Of a stretch of DNA of 64,000 nucleotides, positions 1 to 10,703 are shown in pieces. Source of the stretch: Saussurea involucrata (taxonomy: Eukaryota > Streptophyta > Magnoliopsida > Asterales > Asteraceae); NCBI GenBank assembly GCA_033807775.1, contig CM066327.1:90790295-90854294 (forward strand), in the 5' to 3' direction. Numbering within the stretch: position 1 is the first letter of the stretch; each line of letters opens with the position of its first letter. Made by a program: the position numbers and the translations under genes. Under the pieces are notes generated by a model. It made no database searches. It was not told the DNA's origin and saw only the letters and a program-made list of their open reading frames with translations.

Positions 1-2135
1 TCAAAATCCAGCAGAAAATCAGCCATAGATTTCGAAGTTAAAGCAAAAAGGTTCAAAGTTAAAGTGCCTACAACATCTCTCAAAAGGTAAGAGTTCTAAA
101 CTTGTCATCTTCTCCATTTTTTTTAAGCAAAATCATCAAGAAAAGAGGGTTTTGTTCTTGAAATAAAATCTGAGTTTGGAAACCTTTTTGCATGCATATT
201 TCTTGTAAGTTCTAAGTATTTCTTTTAAATATCATGTTATATGATGTGGGGATTGAATCCCTATCAAAGGAATCCACATCTATGAATGGTGGGATGCTTA
301 AAAATGAAGTTTTCTTAAGAATGGTTGAGTTAAGAATCTGGCAGAATTGTTGCATGTGCCTTGGACGACCATATCTTGGTCAATTCATGTCCAAATTCCT
401 TGATTTTTCTTCTGGAGTAAAGTTTAATGAGTTGGGGTTCAAACCCCACTGGTCTCATACGAAAATATTGAGTTTTGAGCCTTCAACTCCTTAGAACCAA
501 TTTGATGTGCAGCAGATGGTCTGTCAGATTGTTGTGTCACTTGGTTTTGCTTATAACTCTCTGTAAAATGAATAAACGTTTCTCATTTTTCTTCTGGAAG
601 TTCCTTAGTTGAGTTAGGATCTACATGAAATTGGTTTCATTCAAAAATATGGAGTTTTGGTCACTCAAATATTTTATGCAAGCCAAGTGTGTCAAGCTGT
701 CCAGAATTGGCAGATTGGTACATGCAACTTCATTCGACCATAACTCACTCAAAACCCATCAAAAATTCGTGAAACTTTTTCCATAAGATACCTTTATGTG
801 TTAGGTTTTCAAAACATGTAAAAACTCTGAAAAAGATTATGTTTTGACCCTCCAAAATCCTGTTTCCACAGAAGGGTGCAAACTGTTTTAGGTACTGTGT
901 TGCACTGTTTTATAAAAATTATTTGAACCCCTTAAACACCTCCAAATATTACGAAATTTGGTCAAAACTTCCTTAACTCAGTATAGTACCACATATAAAA
1001 AATGGGTAAATTTGTCATCCTGGAAAGTGTTGTAAAATAGTCACTGTTGTAGTATGAAGTTTCTGTCAGCTTGAGTATTTTGGAAACTGCTGAGTCTTTC
1101 TTATAACCATTCATATTGATGATTAAAAACACTTGAACAATGCTAATTTGTGCATTTCAACTTAATTACTAAAGATAAGGCATTTCACAAGACGTGGATT
1201 AAGTTAGGTAAGTTTAACTTTGGGGTTAGCTATGAAGGACTCATAGAGATTGTTTGACCTTATAGGGAGCCCGTAAAGAGGATTAAGTGAACAAGCTTTC
1301 ACTACTTGCGCATCTACGCTAAAAGGTGAGTTTTCACAGCCCCGTTTTACTTGTTTAAATGTTTGGGGTGAAAAGCATGTTATGATTTTAAAATGCTAAA
1401 TGATTCATGATGGTAAAATTGTGGATATTTATGAATTAAGAAATGAGTACAAATGAATGTACAAATTTACATAAGTGACAAGATATGTTGAGTGATAATA
1501 AAAATGTTAAGTCCCCAATAGGTACACTACTTATTAACTCATAACGAGCCGGTGATATTTGTGGATAGCGCTATTTGGTTTGACAAACCCACCTTAAACT
1601 GTCGAGTAGGGGTGCACTTTATCTGATAATAATGTTCTACTCATGTGGCCATCATACCACCTCTGAGGTAGTCCGCGGGGCGTAAGTTGTCGGAGGCTTA
1701 GTAGTGGCTCAACAATCTGCGAAAGTCATTTATTGTAAGGTGTACTCATAAGAATTTAAATTTAAAGCTTGTCGTGACAAAAGACTCACGAAAATAATCT
1801 TTGGTTGAAAACTGTTTGGATATGAAAAACCTGTGAACTCACCAACTCTTTGTAGTTGACCTTTTCGTTTTAAACATGCTTTTCAGGGAATAAGAAGTAA
1901 GTGAAGGCACATAGGGTGCATTTTGTTTGATGACATCAACATCAAGACTCTTAAAACTTATATTGTTAATTTTTTTGTATTTGTCGTCTTTCCTTTTGGA
2001 ACTTTTTGGGTCAAAGACGTTGTAATGTAATATTTTGTACTACTGTATTAAACTTGTGGTTGGTGTTGTCTGTTACCTTTTTAATGAAACTCTACGCTGT
2101 CATACCTCGTGTTTCCGCTTTAGCGGGGTGTGACA
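1..2135 (+). mobile_element. 3' part of an LTR (probable Ty3/Gypsy), start outside window
   Basis: The stretch has no long ORF and ends in GGGGTGTGACA, a typical plant LTR terminus. It carries a 'GGTGAGTTTTCAC' block (about 1325) like the 'GGTGAGTTC' blocks of the other long LTRs in this window. Immediately after 2135 the sequence changes to a different element whose left end is missing, as expected if the LTR inserted into it. The 5' end and partner LTR are not visible, so whether it is a solo LTR or the 3' LTR of a full element is unknown. Family assignment is inference. Confidence 0.55.
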
Positions 2136-2295
2136 AATTTTTTTATTCAAACGGCTCTCTTTCAACGGCTACTTTTTATTTAATTTTTTTTATTTTTTTT
2201 TTCAATTTAATCACACTATATATATTAACCCTCAACCTCTTATTTTTTCACACCAACAATCTCTCAAACTCTCTCAAACTCTCTCAAATTTCATC

Positions 2296-2864
2296 ATGAA
2301 TCCAAACAAAACACCTACATCCCGTCGTAAACGACCGGATACACCACAACCGCAAGAAGACCCGGAGCTTGGTTTCCAAGCGTTTACACAACAAGGTTAT
2401 CGTCCGTAATGGTCGCAACAAATTCCGCCACAATGGTCGCAACAAAATCCGCCACAATATCCGCAACAATTTCCCCAACAATTTCACCAACAATTTCCTT
2501 ACCAATTTACATGTCCCGGTTTGATTGAACAAGGTTTTACTCCGGGCAACTACAATATTCCTTCACCCGCAATCAATCTCGCCGACGACATTGTTCCGGA
2601 AACCCAACATACTAGCCCGCACACACCACAATCCATCTACACACAACCATCAAACCCGGAACCATCAAACCCGAGACCATCGAGAAAAGGAAAAAGCAAA
2701 CAATATGAAAATAGAGCCCCCAAACAGATGTGGACTAACGAGGAGGAACTCGCGTTAGTGTCGGCGTGGGTTGACGTTTCGGAGGACCCCGTTATCGGTA
2801 GCGCACAAACCCATGGTAATATTTTTATTGTTATTATTATTATTATTATTATTGTTATTATTAA

Positions 2865-2898
<34 letters not shown>

Positions 2899-3548
2899 GT
2901 TAATATTCTTATACTTGAATTTACATAAATGTAGAAGGTTTTTGGACCCGAATCGGGGAAGTGTTCTATAGTTTGATGGGTCGCGCCAATTATAGAACAA
3001 CTCATCAACTCAACACCAAGTTCAACGACCTGAATAAAAAAATTGCTCTTTTTGGCGGCATCTACAACAACTTGGTCAATAATAGATCAAGCGGAATGAG
3101 TGATGCCGACATTTCACGAGTGGCACACGAACGGTACCAAGCACAACAAGAGTTTGCTTTCTCTAAAGAACAAGCTTGGGAAGTCCTCAAAAAATGTCCA
3201 AAACGGGGAGTCGTTCCAACGATGACGACAACTTCATCGCGGGGTTCAAAACGTACCAACCCTTCCAATGATGACGATGACGACAACTCCATCGAGCAAC
3301 TTCAACGACCCATCGGGAGAAACAAGGCAAAAAAAACATCAACGAGTAATACGTCCGGGTCGAATACGAACGAAAATGTTACTCAGTTGTTGACGACGTT
3401 CAACGACAAGATTGATGATACAATGGAATACAAAATGAAAAAACTCGATCTCGAAATCGAACGCTCAAAACTCGAACGAGATAGGTTGGAACAAGAACTC
3501 GAAATCGAACGCTCAAAACGATTTGAGAAAGACTTCGAGTTTTCATGA
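2296..3548 (+). pseudogene. Myb/SANT-like, NAM-associated protein (Harbinger ORF1-like), broken
   Basis: The ATG at 2296 (frame 1) opens a Gln/Pro-rich leader that hits an in-frame TAA at 2407. The frame then continues through a Myb/SANT-like domain (WTNEEELALVSAWVDVSEDP, about 2731-2790). An intron of about 115 bp full of TTA repeats follows (donor near 2814, acceptor near 2938). Exon 2 resumes with GFWTRIGEVFYSLMGR, then a NAM-associated-like region and a charged C-terminal coiled coil (LEIERSKLERDRLEQELEIE), stopping at 3548. Proteins of this layout are common in plants, are usually annotated 'glutathione S-transferase T3-like' or NAM-associated, and derive from Harbinger ORF1. The nonsense codon makes this copy a probable pseudogene unless translation starts downstream. 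The exact splice sites are inferred from codon phase. Confidence 0.65.
2820..2923 (+). repeat. (TTA)n microsatellite in intron
   Basis: Imperfect ATT/TTA trinucleotide run inside the intron of the Myb/SANT-like pseudogene. It generates artefactual poly-Asn, poly-Ile or poly-Leu reading frames on both strands. Confidence 0.9.
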
Positions 3549-3909
3549 CCTCGCATGATCACCTTACGGGAGACGTTTTGAGGGTTACTTTAAAGAGAAA
3601 AGAGCAAATTAAAAAATTTCATAATTGTTAGTGTTTTGTATTTTGTAATTTTTATTTTTAATGAATGATATGAATTTTTATTTTTATTATTTATCTTATT
3701 TTTATTTATTCAAAAATATATAAATATTTTTATTTTGTTAAATAATTAAATGTATAAATAAAAGAATTAAAAAAATGATGTGGCGCTAATGTGGCATTGA
3801 GGGCTTGAGGGTTTTTAGTTATGCGTTGGGGGTGTTTAGGGTTTGAGGGCTTAGCTGATGTGGCGTTGAGGGCTTGAGGGCTTTTATTAATGCGCTGCGG
3901 ATGGCCTAA

Positions 3910-4156
3910 TATTGTATTTGAAACTCCTTCTATGTATATATATATATCAGCACATTATTTTATGAAACTTTTAGTAGAAAATGAGAGTGACATTTTAAAA
4001 AGTCAAAATGTTGTTGAGTTAATGGGCTTTTTAAACAATGTTAATAACAGAGACCTAATCTGTAATAATTTACAAACCACAAGGACTATAAAATATAATA
4101 AACGAACCACACAAATAATACCCATAAATTTTAACAAACCACATGGACAAAAACAT

Positions 4157-4207
<51 letters not shown>

Positions 4208-4448
4208 CATATATATAATATAATAATACTATACTATACTATATTATACCATATCATATCATATCATACCATATTATATTATTTTATTTTATTGTACAAT
4301 ATTATAATAATGAGATAGTTTATTATACAAGACAATATATTGTTATAAATTTTATAAATTAATCTCAGTCATCCATCTAGTATAATAAATATGTGGCTTC
4401 ATAAATATATCAATTATTTTTTAATTATAAAACATTGATCGTAATTAA
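3910..4448. repeat. AT-rich spacer with (CT)n(AT)n and pentamer microsatellites
   Basis: No gene is seen. It contains (CT)n at about 4162-4188 running into (AT)n to about 4217, then degenerate TACTA/CATAT pentamers to about 4300. The 142-codon frame spanning it is low-complexity and has no recognisable domain. Confidence 0.8.
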
Positions 4449-4457
4449 TAAAATTTA

Positions 4458-4736
4458 GGGAAATTAATTAAAATGTCAAAAGTCCAACTTCGAGTTACCA
4501 AAATGCCACAAATCTCTCCCATCTTACAAAAATGCCCCAAAAATCCGCGACGGAGCCCGCGATCGTGGGCCCCAGGCCACGTGTCACCAAACTTTGCCCA
4601 CTTTGCCCGCGTTGGTCCCTCAAGAATGCCCGCGGTCCATCTTTCCCCCCTCAAGAATGCCCGTGTTGGCAGTTTTGGTCCCTGCCCGCGTTTGACTTCC
4701 TTTGACCCCCGCAATCGCGGGCTAAAGTGCCACGTG
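4458..4736 (+). repeat. Left terminal inverted repeat of the MULE
   Basis: Matches the reverse complement of 12189-12460 nearly throughout, including the shared stretches 'CAAATCTCTC', 'CAAAAATGCCCC', 'GGCCACGTGTCACC' and 'TCAAGAATGCCC'. Similarity is lost after the CCCGCRATCGCGGGCT block near 4730. The terminal 17 bases are the most likely transposase recognition end. Confidence 0.88.
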
Positions 4737-4955
4737 TCCCCCCTCAAGAATGCCCGCGATCCCGCTTTCCCCCCTCAAGAATGCCCGTGTTGGCAGTTTT
4801 GGTTCATGCCCGCGTTTGACTTCCTTTGACCCCCGCGATCGCGGGCTAAAGTGCCACGTGTCCCCCCTCAAGAATGCCCGTGTTGGCAGTTTTGGTCCCT
4901 GCCCGCGTTTGACTTCCTTTGACCTCCGCGATCGCGGGCTAAAGTGCCACGTGTC
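4646..4955 (+). repeat. Subterminal tandem repeat with CCCGCGATCGCGGG palindrome
   Basis: About three copies of a ~92-bp unit (CTCAAGAATGCCCGTGTTGG ... GCCACGTGTCCCC), with a short ~31-bp partial unit between the first two (4740-4770). Each full unit holds the palindrome CCCGC(G/A)ATCGCGGG. The first unit belongs to the inverted repeat; the later ones extend inward towards the protease-gene promoter. The right subterminal region has the palindrome too (about 12198-12212), but not the tandem array. Overlapping ORFs here are repeats, not genes. Confidence 0.85.
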
Positions 4956-5018
4956 GGCACAGGGTTAACCCTAAAATGACTTTGAGGACCAAAACCCTAA
5001 TTCTTTTCTTCGGCCGCA

Positions 5019-5027
5019 CTATAAATG
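5019..5027 (+). promoter_or_regulatory. TATA box of the ULP-like gene
   Basis: CTATAAATG lies just inside the left subterminal repeats and 130 bp before the proposed ATG at 5157. The intervening leader is CT-rich ('CACTCTCTC' blocks), as is common in plant 5' untranslated regions. The start site is inferred to be near 5050. Confidence 0.6.
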
Positions 5028-5177
5028 TGGAGGGGGGGACCAATTCGGCTCCATCTCATTTTTTTATAACACTCTCAATTTTTTACTCTCACTCTCTCTC
5101 AATTTTCTCCCACTCTCTCAATTGTGTCGTGTGGAACACGTTCGCGTTTTGTGAAGATGTCTCGTATTACCTCTATG

Positions 5178-6520
5178 GTATGTTTCTTTTATGTTTTTTG
5201 TTATTTTTTGTATGTTATTTTAAGTTAAGATATATGATTTGTAGGTTGTTAGAGTGTTTATAACTTATGTTTGAATATGTTGTATGTTTAACATGATATG
5301 TATGGTTTTATGTTTGAATGTGATATTTGTATGTTATAATGTGTATGTTGTTATAGTGTGTTTTTTCATAAAAAAATTGTTAAGAGTGTTTTTTTATAAA
5401 AAAATTGTTAAGAGTGTGTTTTTATAAAAAAAATTGTTAACAACAATGTGTTTTTATAAAAAAAATAGAAACGCGTTTTTATAAAAAAATTGTTAAGAGT
5501 GTGTTTTTATAAAAAAATTGTTAAAAATGTGTTTTTTTTATAAAAACACTCTTTTATAAAAACACACCCTTAACAATTTTTTATAAAAACAGTTTTTTAT
5601 AAAAAATTGTTAAGAGTGTGTTTTTATAAAAAAATGTTATAGTTTTATGGTTTTTATAATGTGTTTTTTTATAAAAAATTTGTTAATTTTTTTTTTATAA
5701 AAACAGTTTTTATAAAAAAATGTTAAAAATGTGTTTTTTTATAAAAAATTGTTAAGAGTGTGTTTTTATAAAAATTTGTTATAGTTTATGGTTTTATGTT
5801 TGAATTTGATATTTGTATGTTATAATGTGTATGTTGTTATAATGTGTTTTTTCATAAAAAATTGTTAAGAGTGTTCTTTTATAAAAAAATTGTTAAGAGT
5901 GTGTTTTTATAAAAAAAATGTTAACAATGTGTTTTTATAAAAAAAATTAAAAACGTGTTTTTTATAATAAAATTGTTAAGGGTGTGTTTTTATAAAAAAA
6001 TTGTTAAAAATGTGTTTTTTTTTATAAAAACACACTCTTAACAAAATTTTTATAAAAACACACCTTAACAATTTTTTATAAAAACAGTTTTTTATAAAAA
6101 ATTGTTAAGAGTGTGTTTTTATAAAAATTGTTAAAAATGTGTTTTTTTATAAAAAATTGTTAAGGGTGTGTTTTTATAAAAAAATTGTTAAGAATGTATT
6201 TTTTATAAAAAAATTGTTAAGAATGTGTTTTTATAAAAAATTGTTAAAAATGTGTTTTTTAAAAAAATTGTTAAGAGTGTGTTTTTATAAAAATAATTCT
6301 TAAAACTGTGTTTTTATAAAAAAATTGATACGTTGTATTTTTATAAAAAAACATTGTTAAAAATGTTTTTTATAAAAAAATTGTTAAGAGATTGTTTTTA
6401 TAAAAATAATTCTAAAGAGTGTGTTTTTATAAAAAAATGTTAAGAATGTGTTTTTTTATAAAAATATTTGTTAAGAGTGTGTTTTTATAAAAATAATTTC
6501 TTAAAAGTGTGTATATATAA
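5178..6520 (+). repeat. ~27-bp minisatellite in intron 1 of the ULP-like gene
   Basis: From about 5340 to 6520 a degenerate unit of the form TGTGTTTTTATAAAAAAATT-GTTAAGAG recurs dozens of times. Two short inverted stretches (about 5541-5600 and 6022-6080) could pair with neighbouring units. A larger block (from about 5260) with ATGTTTGAATxTGATATTTG also recurs near 5800, so part of the array was itself duplicated. No coding signal. Confidence 0.85.
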
Positions 6521-6521
6521 C

Positions 6522-7085
6522 AATATGATACGTTGAAATAAAATAAACTGCAACATGTATATATAACAATATGATACGTTGAAATAAAATAAGCCGCAAC
6601 ATGTATATATAACAATATGATACGTTGAAATAAAATAAACCGCAACATGTATATATAACACTATTATACGTTGAAATAAAATAAACCGCAACCTCTATAT
6701 ATAACACTATTATACGTTGAAATAAAATAAACCGCACTTTATCTATTTATAACACTATTATACGTTGAAATAAAATAAACCGCAACATCTATATATAACA
6801 CTATTATACGTTGAAATAAAATAAACCGCAACATCTATATATAACAATATTATACGTTGAAATAAAATAAACCGCAACATCTATATATAACACTATTATA
6901 CGTTGAAATAAAATAAACCGCACTTTATCTATTTATAACACTATTATACGTTGAAATAAAATAAACTGCAACATCTATATATAACACTATTATACGTTGA
7001 AATAAAATAAACCACACTTTATCTATTTATAACACTATTATACGTTGAAATAAAATAAACCGCAACATCTATATATAACACTAAC
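6522..7085 (+). repeat. 46-48-bp minisatellite in intron 1 of the ULP-like gene
   Basis: About twelve head-to-tail units, each with the core ACGTTGAAATAAAATAAAC and then CGCAACATCTATATATAACA. The period is 46 bp for the first units (6531, 6577, 6623, 6669, 6715) and 48 bp where the variant CACTTTATCTATTTATAACA occurs. Long and short variants alternate in the second half, suggesting higher-order duplication. Minus-strand frames reading as repeated YIHVAVYFIS are by-products. Confidence 0.92.
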
Positions 7086-8639
7086 TATAACATCTGTGAA
7101 TGACTATGTAGAGGGATTTCTTTAACATCGACTTGACGCTAAAGTGCAAAGTTGCCTACATCGAGGACTTAAGAAACCGCTTTAGGGGATTAGGTGATCG
7201 CGCGGATACCCTTGAGGTTATCTTTAGAGGGACACCGTTCGGGCCATGGATGGATGTGTCTTACTCTGCTGGCGACCCTACGCTAGTACACATGTTTCTA
7301 CAGTTGGAGGTCGAGGACGCCAACGCTGAGCCGGAGGAGATGCATTTTGATTTCTTCGGCGATCGATTGCATTTTGGGCGTCGTGAGTTCTGTCTAATTA
7401 CAGGACTACGTTTTGGAGAGGCTCCCCCTTCCTCCCTTAGCAGACTGCTCCTTCGTTCCTAGGGTTTGGGGCATTTCAGCATCTCGTTTGAAGCTGAAAG
7501 CAGTCTGGGACATGATGAAAGAGGGCCTTAGTGCCCTAAGCGACGCCGATGCTGTCCGTGTATGCTTGGTGGTGATCGTGGATATGGGCTTCATGGGCCG
7601 TGAGTATAGCCAGTATGCTTCCTCGACGGTCCTTAGGGCCGTCGAGGACCTTGAGCTGTTTAACAGCTACCCGTGGGGTAGCCATATCTGGACACATTGC
7701 TACTCAATCTTGCACCGAGCCATAACCAGACGCGACTCCGATCGACATGGAAAGATGAACCTTTGTGGTTTTACATACGCCTTGAAGGTTAGATACGTAG
7801 TATAACAATTGTTAATAATACATACAAACTGTTTGGCTTTTCTTTTTGCGTACTTGCTCTTCTTGTCTAATTCCAGATATGGATCTTGGAGATGTTTCCC
7901 GCATCAATCCGATATTTCGTCAAGCGCGACGACCGAGTACTTAGGGGAACCCGTTGGGACAAGCGTGTTACCCTAAGTAGGTCGCTTTGGGTTCAGTTCT
8001 TCAATGAATCTAGACATGTATGTTCTTTTACTATGTTTACAATTTGCATACGTTAGTCCCGCTTATTAATTTTTTTTATGTTTTATCATATATTTAGCTG
8101 CCACTCTTGCCTTTCGCTCGCCTTGAGCCTACTGCCGACGAGATGGACACGGATTGGTACAGAGACAGCGTGGCCTTTATTGACGCAGAGGTGGCAAGGG
8201 CTCGACGTCCCTCTCCTTCCACATCTGACGAAGATGAGGAAGGCGACGACAGGCCCCCTTCCGGTGGATATCAGCAGCCCCCTTCCTCCTCCTATCCGCC
8301 ACCCCCTACCTCCTCCTATCCGCCACCCCCTCCCTATCCGCGGCCCCCTTCCTCCTCCTACCAGCCGCCCCCTTACGATCCATATCAGGCGGCCCCTTCC
8401 TACGAGCCACAACGTGGCTGTCATGAGTACCTGTGGGACTACGTCCACGGGCCGCTAGAGTCACGTGTACAGTTTCTGGAGGGAGTCTACAGACAGTTTA
8501 GCGCTGTCCATGTTAGTGTTTAACTTAATTTGTTGGCCACGTTTATTTAGTTTGTATATTAATATTACGTTCTAAATTTGTTTTAGATGTCGAGTACGAC
8601 ACCGATCCCCGCTCCGTTCGGACAGGGGGCACATGCGAC

Positions 8640-8985
8640 GTTTGCCACCACATCCTATCCGTCATTCCCTGAAAATGTAAGTGACACTGAGTAACCATTG
8701 TAGTTATATGTTTGTTCCTAAGTTTGTAACTCTTATAATGATCAATGTCACGCAGGTCGGGATGTCGGGGGCCGGGATGTCCCAAACGACGTTCGCCACC
8801 ACATCCTATTCTACTATCCCGGAGAGTGTAAGTGACACTGAGAAACCATTATAGTTATATGTTTGTTCCTAATTTTGTAACTATTTTAATGATCAATGTC
8901 ACGCAGGCCGGGATGTCGGGGGCCGGGATGTCCCAAACGACGTTCGCCACCACAGCAATCACGGACATCTTTGGCGGTTCGGCCG
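8640..8985 (+). repeat. Tandem exon-intron duplication in the ULP-like gene
   Basis: A ~150-bp block comprising an exon (GCGACGTTTGCCACCACATCC-like in exon 5, GGGATGTCGGGGGCCGGGAT-like in exons 6 and 7) plus the following intron is duplicated. Introns 8677-8755 and 8828-8906 are nearly identical (GTAAGTGACACTGAGAAACC ... CAATGTCACGCAG), as are the first ~45 bp of exons 6 and 7. Splice sites and phase are kept in both copies, so the repeat lengthens the protein in frame. Confidence 0.88.
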
Positions 8986-10233
8986 GAGACTATTACAGGC
9001 CGGAAATGCATACTGTAAGTTATTTTGGTAGTTTTGGTTTAATTGTGAACATTTCCTAAATTGTACTTAAAACATCTAATAACTTAATTTTCAGACGGGG
9101 TCTCCTATTATCCAGGATCACTTCTCGGAGCACTTCTCGGAGCCGGAAGATGACCCGATGGAGGTTGTAGATCCACCACCACAGGTGACCCCGCTCCCTC
9201 ACAAGCGGTCGCATAAAATTTCACAATGGTTTCGTCACCCGTTTGGCCAACAAGGATCTACGACACCACCGGCCGCTAAAAAACAAGCAAAGAAAGCGGG
9301 GGGGAAAGAAGGGAGGAAAGAAAAAGGGAAAGGTCCCTTCACCGGAGCCTCAACCGGCATCGGAAATATTGAGGATGTGTCGGACTGGTCACCTCTCCCC
9401 CATGATATTCATCCCTTACTTGAGCCTGGAAATTACCCCCCGCTTTTTCCAAGTATTGCTGGCGGATGACCCTTTGGAGTCTGAGTTACAGGATGTGGTT
9501 AGTATGAAGTTTAACTATAGTCATATAATCAAATATATTTATATTACATGTCTAACCATCTATTTTTTATGTATAGCACATCGATTGTTGGGTCTCGCTG
9601 TTGCAAAGACATCGTGGAACAGACACCAGGTGGACCATAATGTATAGTATTTTCTTTGCCTACCTGGTGCTCCCCCATCAAGGTCCCGCTTCCGTGGCCA
9701 ACTCATGCAACGACGTGGAAGGGGTTTCTTGGGCTTCCCTCGATGTGGTATGTAAATCGTTTTACTCTTATTTTATTTAAGTTGTTTTGTTGCTAACTAA
9801 GTTGTCTACTATTGTAATATTTCAGGTGTACATCCCTATATGCATTCATCCCAAACATTGGCTGCTCGGAGTGTTTGAGCTTGACGCTATGACAATGACC
9901 ATATATGACAGCGATAGTGCCAGTCTCTTCAGAGACCAATTGGAAGACCAGATGAGAAGGTTTAAAGATGTGCTATTTGACTTCTTTTGTCGGGTCAAGG
10001 ACACGAGGCGTCGCGATAGGTCAGAGCTCTTTCGCCATAAGTTCGCCAAGAATACACCCCAGCAGGCCGGGATGAATGCGGATTGCGGTGTCTGGGTATG
10101 TCGTAATGCCAGCATCTTGATAAATAATGATGTGGTATTTGTACACCCTGACCAGACCGAGGCCGAGGCCAAGGCATTTCACATACATATGGCGGAGTCC
10201 ATTTATGCGCATTGTCAAATAAATCAAAGTTAG

Positions 10234-10593
10234 GTTGTTTATGTAACATTAAATAATTGTTATTTTTAGTATTAACTTATTTTGTTAAAGTATTGTGGTT
10301 GACTTAGTGTTTACTTCATTTGGTTTTTGTTAATTTCATCCAATTACTCAACTTTGAGTATCGATATCTCTTTCACACATACTCCATTTTGGACGCATTA
10401 TATATATCGTTTCGAAGCTCTCATATAGGAATATGAATATATTTATCATTTACAAACTAGCTGTGTTATCAATGTTCATTTAGAAGCATATGTATGTGTG
10501 TATATATATAATATAAATATATATATCATTTACAAACTAGCTGTGTTATCAATGTTCATTTAGAAGCATATGTATGTGTGTATATATATAATA

Positions 10594-10646
<53 letters not shown>

Positions 10647-10703
10647 CAAATCAGCGTTTAGATCAACAATATCATATGTGTTTGTTCCATATGGTTCAAG
10701 TTG
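10234..10703. repeat. Intergenic spacer between convergent MULE genes: duplicated 80-mer and (TA)n
   Basis: No gene. A ~80-bp block (TTTACAAACTAGCTGTGTTA ... GTGTGTATATATATAAT) is present twice (about 10448-10516 and 10528-10597), followed by (AT)n to about 10643. It should contain the 3' untranslated regions of the two convergent genes; no clear poly(A) signal can be assigned. Confidence 0.8.

Larger units (their letters stand above)
2136..3906 (+). mobile_element. PIF/Harbinger-type element, left end truncated
   Basis: The right end reads, as reverse complement, GGCCATCCGCAGCGCA and is followed by TAA (3907-3909). Both are typical of Harbinger termini and match the style of the MITE ends at 12745 and 27126. 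The matching left terminus is absent because the LTR ending at 2135 abuts it. The element carries the Myb/SANT-like pseudogene at 2296-3548, plus short repeats of 'gatgtggcgttgagggcttgag' character near the right end (3778-3885). No Harbinger DDE transposase is visible. Confidence 0.6.
5157..10233 (+). pseudogene. ULP1/SENP-like cysteine protease gene of the MULE (DUF1985 + C48 peptidase), frameshifted
   Basis: Ten exons follow from GT-AG sites and codon phase: 5157-5177, 7112-7787, 7877-8017, 8098-8511, 8587-8676, 8756-8827, 8907-9014, 9095-9497, 9577-9747 and 9826-10233. Conceptually this is about 833 residues once two single-base excesses are allowed for. Exon 2 encodes a DUF1985-like domain (FGRREFCLITGLRFGE); exon 3 continues it (IWILEMFPASIRYFV). 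Exon 4 is Pro/Ser/Tyr-rich. Exons 5-7 are repetitive. The last exon is a C48 peptidase fold with His in PKHWLLGVF, Asp in IYDSDS and Gln...Cys in QQAGMNADCGVWV, so the catalytic residues are intact. C48 peptidases cleave SUMO or related conjugates; whether this one is active is unknown. Exon 2 (676 bp) and exon 8 (403 bp) each hold one base too many: in exon 2 at the C5 run 7424-7428, in exon 8 somewhere in about 9243-9450, where a G7 run (about 9298-9304) is a candidate. It is therefore broken, or these are homopolymer sequencing errors. Confidence 0.8.

Noticed and set aside
2755..3000. Poly-Asn and poly-Leu ORFs
   Set aside because: Low-complexity translation of the (TTA)n intron.
4473..4968. 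ORFs on both strands through the MULE left end
   Set aside because: They are translations of the inverted and tandem repeats, and the mirrored ORFs at 12114-12440 arise the same way.
6427..6737. Three overlapping minus-strand ORFs of YIHVAVYFIS repeats
   Set aside because: Products of the 46-bp minisatellite, whose period plus lack of stops opens several frames.
6522..7085. Regularly spaced repeats resembling a CRISPR array
   Set aside because: Units are contiguous with no unique spacers, in an intron of a plant transposon gene; it is a minisatellite. The same applies to 43371-43619 and 49328-49670.
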